The translations under genes were made by a program, and so were the position numbers. DNA of 36,563 nucleotides from JAEZKC01 sp046538945 (lineage in GTDB: Bacteria; Fibrobacterota; Chitinivibrionia; Chitinivibrionales; Chitinispirillaceae), in contig JBKHHW010000014.1 in assembly GCA_046538945.1 (NCBI GenBank), positions 1 through 36,563 of the forward strand, given 5' to 3'. Below, piece by piece: positions 9,002 through 17,647 of this stretch. Position 1 is the first letter of the stretch. Each line of letters begins with the position of its first letter. Under the pieces are notes generated by a model. That model did not search any database and was not told the origin of the DNA. It saw only the letters and a program-made list of their open reading frames with translations.

Positions 9002-11785
9002 ATGCAGGATAAAGAACTGCTCCATGAATTGGTGATCGAATCTCGAGAGCACCTCCGTTCGATAGAACCGGATCTTCTTCAACTCGAACAGGTAGGCGAC
9101 AAAGTCGATTCGGAGCTGATCAACAGGGTTTTCAGGGCTGTTCACAGCATAAAGGGCGGATTCGGCTTTTTCGGACTGAAAAACATCACCGGACTTTCCC
9201 ATGCGATGGAAAACATCATGGCTCGCATACGAGAAGGCGATCTAGCTGTGAATTCGGCAGTAACCGACGCACTGCTTCTGGGAATCGATAAATTGAGAGC
9301 GCTTCTGGACGATATCCAGAACTCCGACTCCATTTCGATTGAAGAAGAGCTGTCGAATCTGGAACCGTTCGTGACCGGAAATGCAACCTCCTCAACGCCC
9401 TCGGAATCATCATTTGAATTCCTCAGAGAGGAGATAAGGAGCCGTCACCCCGCAGTTACTCGCAAACAGCTGGAAGAATCACTGAGAAACGGAAAGCATG
9501 TATATGAAATAACGCTTTCATCAGACGATCTGGGAAAACTGCAGTCGACTCCCCAGGAACTTAAAGAAAAATGGGAACCGCTGGGTGAGGTGATAGACTT
9601 AATCCAAGGCAGTCAGGGAGATCCGTTTGCATGCTCCATTGTTTTCGCAACGGTACTGGAGCCGGATCTCATCGGCACGGGGCTGGAGATAGAGAATGAC
9701 AAAATACAGTATGTTGATTTATCCGAACTGAAGAAGGCTCTGAATGAATCAGTACAGGAACATCAGCAGGGAAAAGCTGGCGGCAATCAGAGTAAATCGT
9801 CCGCTAATGGCTCTGACAACAGAATGATAGAAGATGCTCTGAGAGTCAAGGTGAATCTGCTCAACAGCCTGATGAATCTGGCCGGTGAGCTGGTGCTGAG
9901 CAGAAACCAGCTTCTGCAGAGGCTGAATCTGAAGTTTGTCGAAGCGGCTGATGAGGAGAAGATACTCGGTTCACTGGATGCGATCGTAAGCAGATCCTTT
10001 TCCGATCTGCTGGAGAAATGTGAGCAGAACAAGGATTCGAAAAAAGAACTTTTCGCTTCAGAATCACAGAGAATGAGAGAAGCTTTCAGGCAGTTGCTGT
10101 CGCAGCGCATCTCTGATCTTCCGGGGGTTACTACCGCCTTGGGAAGTATCGATTCGGTAACAAGCCAGCTTCAGGAAAACATAATGCAGACCAGACTCCA
10201 GCCGGTTTCGGTTGTGTTCAGCAAATTTCCCAGAGTGGTGAGGGATTTGGCGCGAAAGCTTGAGAAGAAGATTGATCTGGAGATGATAGGCCAAGAGGTC
10301 GAGCTCGACAAATCCCTGATAGAACTTCTCTCCGACCCTCTCACCCACCTTATCCGCAACAGTGTCGATCACGGTATCGAAATGCCTTCAGAACGCCTGA
10401 AGCAAAACAAAGATGAAAAAGGCAAGGTCGTGCTCAGGGCTTTTCATGAGGGAGGAAAGGTGCTGATTCAGATCGAGGATGACGGAGCGGGAATAAACAT
10501 TGAGCAGGTTAAACAGAAAGCGGTGGAAAAGGGGTTGGTCAGTCTGGAAGCGGCCCAGTCCATGTCGGCCAGGGAAATTCAGTCCTTTATACTGCACCCG
10601 GGATTCTCCACCGCAGCTCAAGTATCTGACATTTCCGGCCGCGGCGTGGGGATGGATGTCGTAAAATCAAATATCGAAAAGCTGGGCGGAAGCATCGATA
10701 TAAGCTCAAAATGGGGGGAAGGTACCTGTTTCACCCTCGAGCTGCCGCTGACCCTTGCAATCATTCCCTCCCTCATTGTCACCGCCGAGGAGAGGGCCTA
10801 TGCCATTCCGCAGGTAGCAGTCGAGGAACTGATCCGGATCAGATCTTTCGAAATAACAAGTAAAATCGAGCGGGTCCAGGACAGCGAAGTGATTCGCCTG
10901 AGAGACAAACTGCTTCCTTTGGTGCGGCTGAGCGATCTACTGGGCATTCAGGCCACTTTCATCCACCCGGTCACAGGTGAGAGAATGGTGGACAACAGGG
11001 CAAGATGGAGTGACCGGCGCAAAGGCCGTCAAGATTCCGAGGTGTCATCCGAAGAGAGCAACGATGAACGGCGGAGAGGGCCTGACAGACGACAGAATCT
11101 GAAGAATGCGGTCCGGGTCATAGTACTCAAAGTCGGGGAAAACCGTTTCGGTCTCATGGTGGATTCGGTTTCTGACAGTGAGGAAATCGTGGTTAAATCG
11201 CTTCCCGACTACCTCAAGGCATCCCAGTGCTATGCGGGTGCCACCATCATGGGAGACGGCAGAGTGGCCATGATACTTGACCCTGCAGGAATCGCCACAA
11301 GAGCGGGACTGAAATTCAGCGCACTCAAAGAGCTTTCCTCCATAATCAGCAATAAGGATGAAGGGAACGAGCGAAAAAAGGACATACTGGTTTTCGACAA
11401 TGGGACACAGGAATGTTTCGGGCTTGACCTTTCACATATCGCCCGCATCGAAAAGGTACTCCAGGAGGACATTGAAACGGTAGGCTCCCGCCAGTTTCTG
11501 AAACATGAAACTGAAACCTTCCCCATCCTAAAACTTCATGAGCATCTTCCGGTGGCCTCACCAACAGAGGAATGTAGCGAAATGTATGTCATTATTCCCA
11601 AAATGTCGGACAGGCCCGTAGGTATCGTGGCGAACAAGGTTCACGATGTGTTCTGCACCGAGCTTAATCTGGATAAGAAGAATATACACGGCAACGGCAT
11701 TCTCGGTTCGGCAATATTGAACAAACGGTTGACAATCATGCTGGACCTGCCGTCTCTCATTGAACCGACACTTGAAACCGCCTGA
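9002..11785 (+). CDS. cheA: Chemotaxis histidine kinase CheA with two CheW-like domains
   Basis: This 927-residue cytoplasmic kinase phosphorylates CheY and CheB in response to receptor arrays. Domains in order: HPt (residues about 1-105) with phospho-acceptor His48 in AVHSIKGG; a P2-like segment (about 165-255); dimerisation helices (about 275-415) with an insertion; HATPase_c with N-box LIRNSVDHGIE, G1 IEDDGAGI and G2 ISGRGVGMDVV; a first CheW-like domain starting LTLAIIPSLIV; and a second CheW-like domain starting near KKDILVFDNG. The first CheW domain carries a charged insertion with DRRKGRQ and GPDRRQ. E. coli CheA has 654 residues and one CheW domain, so this is an extended type, as seen in other phyla. 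First gene of the operon, 21 bases before cheW. Confidence 0.95.
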   Translation: MQDKELLHELVIESREHLRSIEPDLLQLEQVGDKVDSELINRVFRAVHSIKGGFGFFGLKNITGLSHAMENIMARIREGDLAVNSAVTDALLLGIDKLRALLDDIQNSDSISIEEELSNLEPFVTGNATSSTPSESSFEFLREEIRSRHPAVTRKQLEESLRNGKHVYEITLSSDDLGKLQSTPQELKEKWEPLGEVIDLIQGSQGDPFACSIVFATVLEPDLIGTGLEIENDKIQYVDLSELKKALNESVQEHQQGKAGGNQSKSSANGSDNRMIEDALRVKVNLLNSLMNLAGELVLSRNQLLQRLNLKFVEAADEEKILGSLDAIVSRSFSDLLEKCEQNKDSKKELFASESQRMREAFRQLLSQRISDLPGVTTALGSIDSVTSQLQENIMQTRLQPVSVVFSKFPRVVRDLARKLEKKIDLEMIGQEVELDKSLIELLSDPLTHLIRNSVDHGIEMPSERLKQNKDEKGKVVLRAFHEGGKVLIQIEDDGAGINIEQVKQKAVEKGLVSLEAAQSMSAREIQSFILHPGFSTAAQVSDISGRGVGMDVVKSNIEKLGGSIDISSKWGEGTCFTLELPLTLAIIPSLIVTAEERAYAIPQVAVEELIRIRSFEITSKIERVQDSEVIRLRDKLLPLVRLSDLLGIQATFIHPVTGERMVDNRARWSDRRKGRQDSEVSSEESNDERRRGPDRRQNLKNAVRVIVLKVGENRFGLMVDSVSDSEEIVVKSLPDYLKASQCYAGATIMGDGRVAMILDPAGIATRAGLKFSALKELSSIISNKDEGNERKKDILVFDNGTQECFGLDLSHIARIEKVLQEDIETVGSRQFLKHETETFPILKLHEHLPVASPTEECSEMYVIIPKMSDRPVGIVANKVHDVFCTELNLDKKNIHGNGILGSAILNKRLTIMLDLPSLIEPTLETA

Positions 11786-11806
11786 TGTTAAAGAAATGGA
11801 TTCAAC

Positions 11807-12295
11807 ATGAAAAATCTCCAGTTTGTCACAGTGTATCTGGACGACCTATGCTTCGGAATCGATGTTCTGCTTATTAGAGAAGTAAACAGAGCGCTGGATA
11901 TCACACCTGTTGCACTGGCCCCTGATTTTATTTCCGGAGTTCTCAATCTCAGAGGCCAGATCATCACGATTGTAGATCCCGGAGTGCGCCTGGGATTCAC
12001 GCCGAGAAAAATAACCGAAAAAACCAGGTGCATTGTGCTCAAAAGCAATGAAGAACTGTCGAACAGCATCATTGAAACCGAAGAAACGCTCAAGACCAGC
12101 GATGATCAGGTCGCCTTTCTGTTCGATGCCATGGGGGATCTTGTGTCTGTCACCGACGACCAGATAGAACAGCCGCCGGCAAATATCAAAGCCGTTGAGC
12201 GGGAGCTTATCCAGGGAGTGGTAAAACGAGGTGATCAGCTCGTTATCATTCTCAAGATAGATGAACTTCTGCAGCTGCAGGGAACGAAAGGGTAA
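11807..12295 (+). CDS. cheW: Chemotaxis coupling protein CheW
   Basis: This 162-residue protein is one CheW domain. It begins QFVTVYLDDLCFGIDVLLIREV and has the typical ISGVLNLRGQIITIVDP core and a C-terminal VIILKIDELL. CheW links chemoreceptors to CheA in the cytoplasmic array. A purine-rich AAAGAAATGGA precedes the ATG. It starts 21 bases after cheA and ends 10 bases before the preferred cheB start. Residues about 75-100 form a small polar loop rich in Glu and Ser, longer than in short CheW proteins. Confidence 0.92.
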   Translation: MKNLQFVTVYLDDLCFGIDVLLIREVNRALDITPVALAPDFISGVLNLRGQIITIVDPGVRLGFTPRKITEKTRCIVLKSNEELSNSIIETEETLKTSDDQVAFLFDAMGDLVSVTDDQIEQPPANIKAVERELIQGVVKRGDQLVIILKIDELLQLQGTKG

Positions 12296-12305
12296 AGTTC
12301 CAGCT

Positions 12306-13412
12306 ATGCCCCAGTTACGCACATTGATCGTGGACGACACAGTTGTATATCGGAAAATTCTTTCAGATATTCTCTCCGGTTTTGCTGAAATTTCGGTTCT
12401 GGGGACTGCGCCCAATGGAGAAATAGCTCTCAAAAAAATGGCTCTGAATGTCCCTGACCTGGTTTTCCTTGATGTGCATATGCCGGGAATGGACGGGGTA
12501 AATGTCCTGCGCCAGATCCGGCAGAAATATCCTTCAGTTGCAGTGGTCATGATAAGCGGAATAAGTTCCAGAAGCACAACTGATACTGTCGAAGCCCTGC
12601 AGTTAGGTGCGGTCGATTTCATCCGCAAGCCGGACGGTGCGGATCAGAAAGAGAATTCCGACTATCTGTGCCAGGAGATCAAATCCGTTCTGAATCTGAC
12701 CAGAATCCGCCTGAGATCGTTTTCCACATCACAGAATAAACAAACAGTCGAGAAGGCCGAACCAGCCAGACCAGTCATAAAAAAACCAGGTATTACACCA
12801 ACCTCCTTTTCCATATGTGTTATAGGTGTTTCCACCGGGGGACCTGAGGCGCTGGGGAATCTTATTCCCGCTCTGCCATCCAGTTTTCCAATACCGGTGC
12901 TGGTGGTACAGCATATGCCTCCCGTGTTCACCCGTTCTCTTGCGGACAGTCTGAATAAAAAGTCCGCTCTTCAGGTCGTCGAAGCACAGGAAGAAAGCAT
13001 CATCGAATCCGGGAAAGTGTACATTGCCCCGGGCGGCAGGCATATGATAGTTCGAAAGAAGAATGAAGGCTGTTTTCTGGGCCTAAATGACGAGCCACCC
13101 GAAAACAGCTGCCGCCCCTCTGTTGACGTTCTCTTCCGATCAGTGGCTGCTCAGTATTCCGAGTCCGGTGTTCTGGCTCTTGTACTGACCGGCATGGGTT
13201 ACGACGGCCTGAACGGAGTTAGAGCGCTTAAAAGAAAGAAATGCTACTGTATCACTCAATCGGAGTCCTCCTGTGTTGTATACGGAATGCCGAGAGCGGT
13301 GGATGAAGCTGGTCTGTCTGACCGATCTCTGGATATAAAGGAAATGGCAGGTGAAGTTGATCTGCTGGTTCGTAAAATTACAGATAATAAACATCCGGAG
13401 AGGATTCGATGA
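12306..13412 (+). CDS. cheB: Protein-glutamate methylesterase CheB
   Basis: At 368 residues from the preferred ATG at 12306 (MPQLRTLIVDD), the frame is also open upstream to an ATG at 12261, but that would overlap cheW by 35 bases and add a non-homologous 15-residue leader. Receiver domain residues 1-125 with phospho-acceptor Asp56 (FLDVHMPGMDG). The methylesterase domain, about 168-365, carries the catalytic Ser176 (GVSTGGP), His203 (VQHMPP) and Asp300 (GMGYDG). It demethylates or deamidates receptor glutamates/glutamines when phosphorylated by CheA. It overlaps the next gene in an ATGATGA junction, implying coupled translation. Confidence 0.93.
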   Translation: MPQLRTLIVDDTVVYRKILSDILSGFAEISVLGTAPNGEIALKKMALNVPDLVFLDVHMPGMDGVNVLRQIRQKYPSVAVVMISGISSRSTTDTVEALQLGAVDFIRKPDGADQKENSDYLCQEIKSVLNLTRIRLRSFSTSQNKQTVEKAEPARPVIKKPGITPTSFSICVIGVSTGGPEALGNLIPALPSSFPIPVLVVQHMPPVFTRSLADSLNKKSALQVVEAQEESIIESGKVYIAPGGRHMIVRKKNEGCFLGLNDEPPENSCRPSVDVLFRSVAAQYSESGVLALVLTGMGYDGLNGVRALKRKKCYCITQSESSCVVYGMPRAVDEAGLSDRSLDIKEMAGEVDLLVRKITDNKHPERIR

Positions 13413-13987
13413 TGAGGATTTTGTGGGTTGATGATGACCCGGTCTTTCTCAAACTGGTGAGCTCCGCTTTGAAAGAGGAAATGGACACGGTTGTTGAAGC
13501 TGTGCAAAGTGGTAAAGAAGCATTGAAGTGCATGAGAGAAAATCCCGCGGATCTGCTCTTCACAGATCTCAAAATGCCTGAGATGTCCGGAATGGAACTT
13601 CTGGCAGAAACGAAAAAGCGCTTTCCCTCAACAGAGGTCATAGTTGTGACAGGGCAGGCTTCAATTAACGATGCCGTAACGGCAATGAAGTACGGGGCTT
13701 TTGACTTTCTGGTCAAACCGTTAAGTCCCGATCTGGTAAAGGAAAAAATCACCGTCCTCAGGTCTGTTCTGAGCTGTCGAATGGAGATGGAGGAGTTTCG
13801 TCATGCAAAAGAAATGATCGAATCAGGAGCAAAACAGAACATCTCGAATCTGGAAATAACGCTTGATTGCTGCATGAGACGCCTCGAATCCATCGTAAAA
13901 ATCATCAATTCAGATGTGGACGATGCGCATAAAATCGAGAAGATTTCTTCTGTTATATCAACCGGTAAAAAGTTGGACCAGACATGA
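13409..13987 (+). CDS. Response regulator with NtrC-like receiver and helical tail
   Basis: This is a 192-residue protein. The receiver occupies residues 1-120: DDD at 8-10, phospho-acceptor Asp53 in FTDLKMPEMSG, Thr81 in VVTG and Lys103 in LVKPL. The FTDLKMPEMSG, TGQASINDAV and KYGAFDFLVKP segments resemble NtrC-family receivers rather than CheY. There is no AAA or helix-turn-helix domain; instead a roughly 70-residue helical tail with Cys residues follows. Two in-frame ATGs (13409, 13412) overlap the cheB stop. The gene overlaps cheR by four bases. A role as an output or phosphate-sink protein of the CheA pathway is inferred from position only. Confidence 0.85.
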   Translation: MMRILWVDDDPVFLKLVSSALKEEMDTVVEAVQSGKEALKCMRENPADLLFTDLKMPEMSGMELLAETKKRFPSTEVIVVTGQASINDAVTAMKYGAFDFLVKPLSPDLVKEKITVLRSVLSCRMEMEEFRHAKEMIESGAKQNISNLEITLDCCMRRLESIVKIINSDVDDAHKIEKISSVISTGKKLDQT

Positions 13988-14823
13988 CCCGGAAAATCGA
14001 AGCCAGCGAGTTCCGTCTGCTGCGAGACTACATAGAAAAACACTGCGGAATCAGAGTCGATGAGCAGAAGACATACCTTATAGAAACCAGACTCACCGCT
14101 CTCATGGTGGAAAACGGGTGCAAAACCTATAAAGAGTTCTACCACAAAGCATTGGCCGACTCGACCAATGTCCTCAGAGAAAAAATCATAGATGCAATGA
14201 CTACAAATGAGACGCTGTGGTTCAGAGACAATTCTCCGTTTTCTGTTCTGAAGGAAATTGTGCTTCCTCAATACATTAAAGAACTCTCGGAGAGAAAGCG
14301 CCAGAGAGTGCGCATCTGGTCCGCTGCCTGCTCGACGGGACAGGAGCCCTATTCCATTGCCATCACCATCCTTGAATTACTCAAAGAACATCCCTATATC
14401 CGCCCCGAACAGTTTGAAATTGTCGCCACCGACATATCCCCTACCGTTCTCTTTCTGGCCAAGGCGGGTAGATACGACTCTATCGTAATTGCCAGAGGCT
14501 TGCCGGACACAATAAAGGACAGATACTTTACCCTTGACGGAAAAGTCTGGGTTCTGAATGATATGGTAAAGAAAATGGTTTCTTTCAAGAAACTAAACCT
14601 TCAGGACAGCTATACACATATGGGTAAATTCGATACCATCTTCTGCAGAAATGTGATGATATATTTTTCCGATCAGTTCAAAAAGGATATATTCAGCCGT
14701 TTAGCCATGCTCTTACGGCCATCGGGGTACCTGTTCGTCGGAGCTTCAGAATCAGTTATAAACTACAGCACTGAATTCCAGATGATGAATCATAAGAGGG
14801 CCTTGTACTACAAGGCAAAATGA
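13984..14823 (+). CDS. cheR: Chemotaxis protein methyltransferase CheR
   Basis: This 279-residue protein has an N-terminal helical CheR domain (FRLLRDYIEKHCGI), the substrate-binding segment AMTTNETLWFRD, and the SAM-binding motif WSAACSTGQEPYSIA. Downstream are VATDISPTVL and the conserved FDTIFCRNVMIYFS and LFVGASES motifs. It methylates receptor glutamates with S-adenosylmethionine. No pentapeptide-binding extension or TPR is attached. Its ATG overlaps the preceding stop (ATGA). It lies seven bases before the cheY start. Length matches E. coli CheR (286). Confidence 0.94.
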   Translation: MTRKIEASEFRLLRDYIEKHCGIRVDEQKTYLIETRLTALMVENGCKTYKEFYHKALADSTNVLREKIIDAMTTNETLWFRDNSPFSVLKEIVLPQYIKELSERKRQRVRIWSAACSTGQEPYSIAITILELLKEHPYIRPEQFEIVATDISPTVLFLAKAGRYDSIVIARGLPDTIKDRYFTLDGKVWVLNDMVKKMVSFKKLNLQDSYTHMGKFDTIFCRNVMIYFSDQFKKDIFSRLAMLLRPSGYLFVGASESVINYSTEFQMMNHKRALYYKAK

Positions 14824-14830
14824 GGTAATT

Positions 14831-15205
14831 ATGGTTATTTTGTCCGTTGACGATTCTGCAGCCGTGCGGCATTTCATTCAGAAAGCGGCAGATGTTCTGG
14901 GATATGGCTTCCTCGGCGCCGAGAACGGAAAGGCTGCTCTGGACATACTCAAAGACAATACCGATCAGATCAGTCTCATCCTCCTGGACTGGAATATGCC
15001 GGTCATGAACGGTTTGGACTTTCTGAAACGCCTGAAATCCGATCCGCAAATGAAAGACATTCCCGTGCTAATGGTCACTTCCGAAATGGAAAAATCAAAA
15101 ATGATCACCGCAGTACAAACCGGAGCGAAGAACTACATCACCAAACCCTTCACTCAGGAACAGCTCATGCAGAAGATTCTCGACTGCCTCGGGATAGGTT
15201 TCTGA
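14831..15205 (+). CDS. cheY: CheY-type single-domain response regulator
   Basis: This 124-residue protein is receiver domain only. Acidic pair Asp7-Asp8, phospho-acceptor Asp53 (LLDWNMPVMNG), Thr83 (MVTSE) and Lys105 (ITKPF) are all present. DWNMP and NGLDFL are typical of true CheY. It would carry the CheA signal to the flagellar switch or another output. Last gene of the operon; a weak hairpin without a T-tract (GTTTTC-CGGAC-GAAAAC, 15208-15224) follows the stop. Confidence 0.92.
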   Translation: MVILSVDDSAAVRHFIQKAADVLGYGFLGAENGKAALDILKDNTDQISLILLDWNMPVMNGLDFLKRLKSDPQMKDIPVLMVTSEMEKSKMITAVQTGAKNYITKPFTQEQLMQKILDCLGIGF

Positions 15206-15335
15206 CAGTTTTCCGGACGAAAACACCCCGAAATCCGTTACAGAAATGTTAGATATTGTTAAACTTTCATTTTGGCAGAAAAAAACCTTTTTTTATCAGG
15301 TGGCAATACATATCTTGTATTTGTTAGTTTTTAAT

Positions 15336-15350
15336 CCGGTTAGCAACCGG
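15336..15350 (+). promoter_or_regulatory. Hairpin in the cold-shock gene leader
   Basis: CCGGTT-AGC-AACCGG forms a perfect six-base-pair hairpin 32 bases before the csp start. It lies in a 177-base AT-rich leader after cheY. Cold-shock mRNAs often have long structured leaders, so a temperature-dependent role is possible. The -35/-10 of csp could not be placed with confidence. Confidence 0.4.
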
Positions 15351-15382
15351 TATGTTTCATTTTTCAAAAGAGGTTTCGCTGT

Positions 15383-15586
15383 ATGCCTACAGGTGTTGTG
15401 AAATGGTTTAATGAGGCTAAGGGTTTTGGCTTCATTTCACCCGATGACGGTTCCCGTGATGTGTTCGTACATTTTTCAGCCATCCAGACTAACGGTTTCA
15501 GAAAACTGGAAGAGGGACAGAAAGTGCAGTTTGAAGTCGTTGATGGCGCAAAAGGTCCCAACGCTCAGAATGTTCATCCTGCCTAA
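15383..15586 (+). CDS. CspA-family cold-shock protein
   Basis: This 67-residue single cold-shock domain begins GVVKWFNEAKGFGFI (RNP1 KGFGFI) and has RNP2 DVFVHF, followed by GQKVQFEVVDGAKGPNAQNV. It binds single-stranded RNA and DNA and acts as an RNA chaperone. Full length compared with CspA (about 70). AGAGG lies 8 bases before the ATG. Monocistronic: an intrinsic terminator follows. Confidence 0.95.
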   Translation: MPTGVVKWFNEAKGFGFISPDDGSRDVFVHFSAIQTNGFRKLEEGQKVQFEVVDGAKGPNAQNVHPA

Positions 15587-15612
15587 TATACTGGATCTTA
15601 AATAGTACGGAA

Positions 15613-15638
15613 AAGGCCTGAATATCCATTCAGGCCTT
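15613..15638. terminator. Bidirectional intrinsic terminator between csp and ettA
   Basis: An 11-base-pair stem, AAGGCCTGAAT / ATTCAGGCCTT, with loop ATCC is followed by CTTTATTT on the plus strand and has A-rich sequence on the other side. It sits between two convergent genes and can serve both. Confidence 0.85.
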
Positions 15639-15676
15639 CTTTATTTGCATAAGCCGGAACTTTCCACCGGCTCGCA

Positions 15677-17356
15677 TCACTTCCTCTGAAGTGGTCTGTA
15701 TTTAATTCTTTTTGGCTGATCGGCATCAGTTCCCAGCCTCTTGTGCTTCTTTTCCTCATAATCGGCATAGTTGCCCTCATGGAAATAAACCGTGCTGTCA
15801 CCTTCGAAAGCAAGAATATGAGTAGCAATCCGATCCAGAAACCAGCGGTCATGTGAAACCACCACCGCACACCCGCTGAATTCCGAAATCGCCAGCTCAA
15901 GGGCCTGCAGAGTCTCCACATCCAGATCATTGGTGGGCTCGTCCAGAAGCAGCACATTCCCCCCCGACTGAAGCAGTTTGGCCATGTGTACCCGGTTTCG
16001 CTCACCTCCTGAAAGATCCCTGACTAACTTCTGCTGGTCAGAACCGGAAAAGTTGAACTTGCCCACATAGGCTCGCGAATTGACCTCCAATTTACCGAGT
16101 GCGATCGTATCCCTCCCGCCGGTTATCTCCTCAAATACGGTTTTTTCCCCGTCCAGAGCATCACGGGTCTGATTCACATAACTCAGCTCGACCGTTTCAC
16201 CTATTTTCATAGAACCCGAATCCGGCTCTTCCTGACCGGTGATTATCCGCAGAAGAGTACTTTTTCCGGTCCCGTTGGCCCCGATCACTCCCACAATTCC
16301 CGAACGGGGCAGATCGAAGCTGAGACCCTCGAACAGCAGTTTGTCGCCATAGGCCTTGGAAAGATTTTCGGCGTTGATCACAACGTTACCCAGACGGGGG
16401 CCGTGAGGGATGACAATGCTTGCAGAGTTGATCTTGTCCGGACTTTCCAGAGCTCTCAACTCCTCATATGCATTGAGTCGCGCTTTGCCTTTGGACTGAC
16501 GGGCCTTCTGAGACATATGCACCCAATCGAGCTCATGCCTGAGCCGCTTCTGTCTGACACTGGCCTCCTTCTCCTCCTGAGCAAGACGTTGCGTTCTCTG
16601 TTCAAGCCAGGAAGCGTAGTTGCCTTTCCAGGGAATGCCCCGTCCCCGGTCAAGCTCCAGTATCCATTCAACCACATTGTCAAGAAAATACCTGTCATGA
16701 GTGACAAGAATGACCGATCCCTTGTACTCCTTCAAGTGACGTTCAAGCCAGGCAACCGACTCTGCATCCAGGTGGTTAGTGGGTTCGTCAAGCAGAAGCA
16801 GGTCAGGTTTCTCAAGCAGCAGTTTACATAAAGCCACCCGTCTTCTTTCACCTCCGGAAAGAGTGCTGACCTGCGCATCTCCCGGGGGAAGCCTCAGGGC
16901 GTCCATGGCGATTTCAAGCTGCCGGTCCAGATCCCACGCATCGACCGCCTCGATCTGATCCTGAAGCTTCGCCTGACGCTCCATGAGTTTGTCCATCTCA
17001 TCATCACTGAGATCCTCGCCGAACTTCATACTCACTTCGTCAAATTCCTCAAGCAGTTTACGGGTGGACCGCACCGCCAGCTCCACATTTCCCTTCACAT
17101 CAAGCGTTTCATCAAGTACAGGCTCCTGAGGGAGAAACCCCACAGTCCTCCCCTGCTCAAGCCACGCTTCACCCTGAAAATCATTGTCCAATCCGGCCAT
17201 AATCTTCAGAAGCGTACTTTTACCCGAACCGTTCACTCCTATAATTCCGATTTTGGCTCCATAGAAAAATGAAAGCGAGATATCCCTGAGCACTTCCTTT
17301 TTGGGCGGGTGAATCTTGGTAAGGCGGTTCATATAATAAATGAACTTTTCAGCCAT
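15677..17356 (-). CDS. ettA: EttA-like ABC-F translation factor
   Basis: At 559 residues from the ATG at 17356 (MAEKFIYYMNRLTK), it matches EttA (555). The frame is open 14 residues further upstream, but AGGAG about 11 bases before 17356 and homology favour this start. Two ABC ATPase domains: Walker A GVNGSGKST and GANGTGKST, signatures LSGGERRR and LSGGERNR, Walker B LLLLDEPTNHLD and LLLDEPTNDLD. An arm/P-site interaction linker lies between them (RTQRLAQEEKEA, KARLNAYEEL). EttA binds the ribosomal E site and throttles translation by ATP/ADP ratio. There is no membrane segment. Convergent with csp. Confidence 0.92.
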   Translation of the reverse strand: MAEKFIYYMNRLTKIHPPKKEVLRDISLSFFYGAKIGIIGVNGSGKSTLLKIMAGLDNDFQGEAWLEQGRTVGFLPQEPVLDETLDVKGNVELAVRSTRKLLEEFDEVSMKFGEDLSDDEMDKLMERQAKLQDQIEAVDAWDLDRQLEIAMDALRLPPGDAQVSTLSGGERRRVALCKLLLEKPDLLLLDEPTNHLDAESVAWLERHLKEYKGSVILVTHDRYFLDNVVEWILELDRGRGIPWKGNYASWLEQRTQRLAQEEKEASVRQKRLRHELDWVHMSQKARQSKGKARLNAYEELRALESPDKINSASIVIPHGPRLGNVVINAENLSKAYGDKLLFEGLSFDLPRSGIVGVIGANGTGKSTLLRIITGQEEPDSGSMKIGETVELSYVNQTRDALDGEKTVFEEITGGRDTIALGKLEVNSRAYVGKFNFSGSDQQKLVRDLSGGERNRVHMAKLLQSGGNVLLLDEPTNDLDVETLQALELAISEFSGCAVVVSHDRWFLDRIATHILAFEGDSTVYFHEGNYADYEEKKHKRLGTDADQPKRIKYRPLQRK

Positions 17357-17647
17357 AATGAACTTTTCTCCTTCATGCAGTCGTGAACAGATGCACAATC
17401 GTTTCTGGTTTATACTCTAAAACAAGGTTCAAAACTAATATTTGTGCACGCTAATAGAAATATTTGACCCGAATATGAACATTTTCCACAGCTGCCCCGC
17501 ATACACCTTCCCAACAGCGAAGAAAAGAACGAATACTATTACAAACGGCCGGCAACAACACCTTTCCCCTGTGGGTACTTCAGAAAGCATACGGTAAAAC
17601 TGGGGGTGAAGCGGGAATCGGTTGTACGCTGAGCGGGAAAACGCGGC

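Noticed and set aside
12261..12305. Upstream ATG for cheB at 12261
   Set aside because: It would overlap cheW by 35 bases and add residues unlike any CheB. The ATG at 12306 begins exactly with the receiver domain.
11846..12628. 260-codon minus-strand frame across cheW and cheB
   Set aside because: Antisense shadow of two well-supported genes.
15208..15224. Hairpin GTTTTC-CGGAC-GAAAAC after cheY as a terminator
   Set aside because: The stem is short and AT-rich with no T-run. Not strong enough to call.
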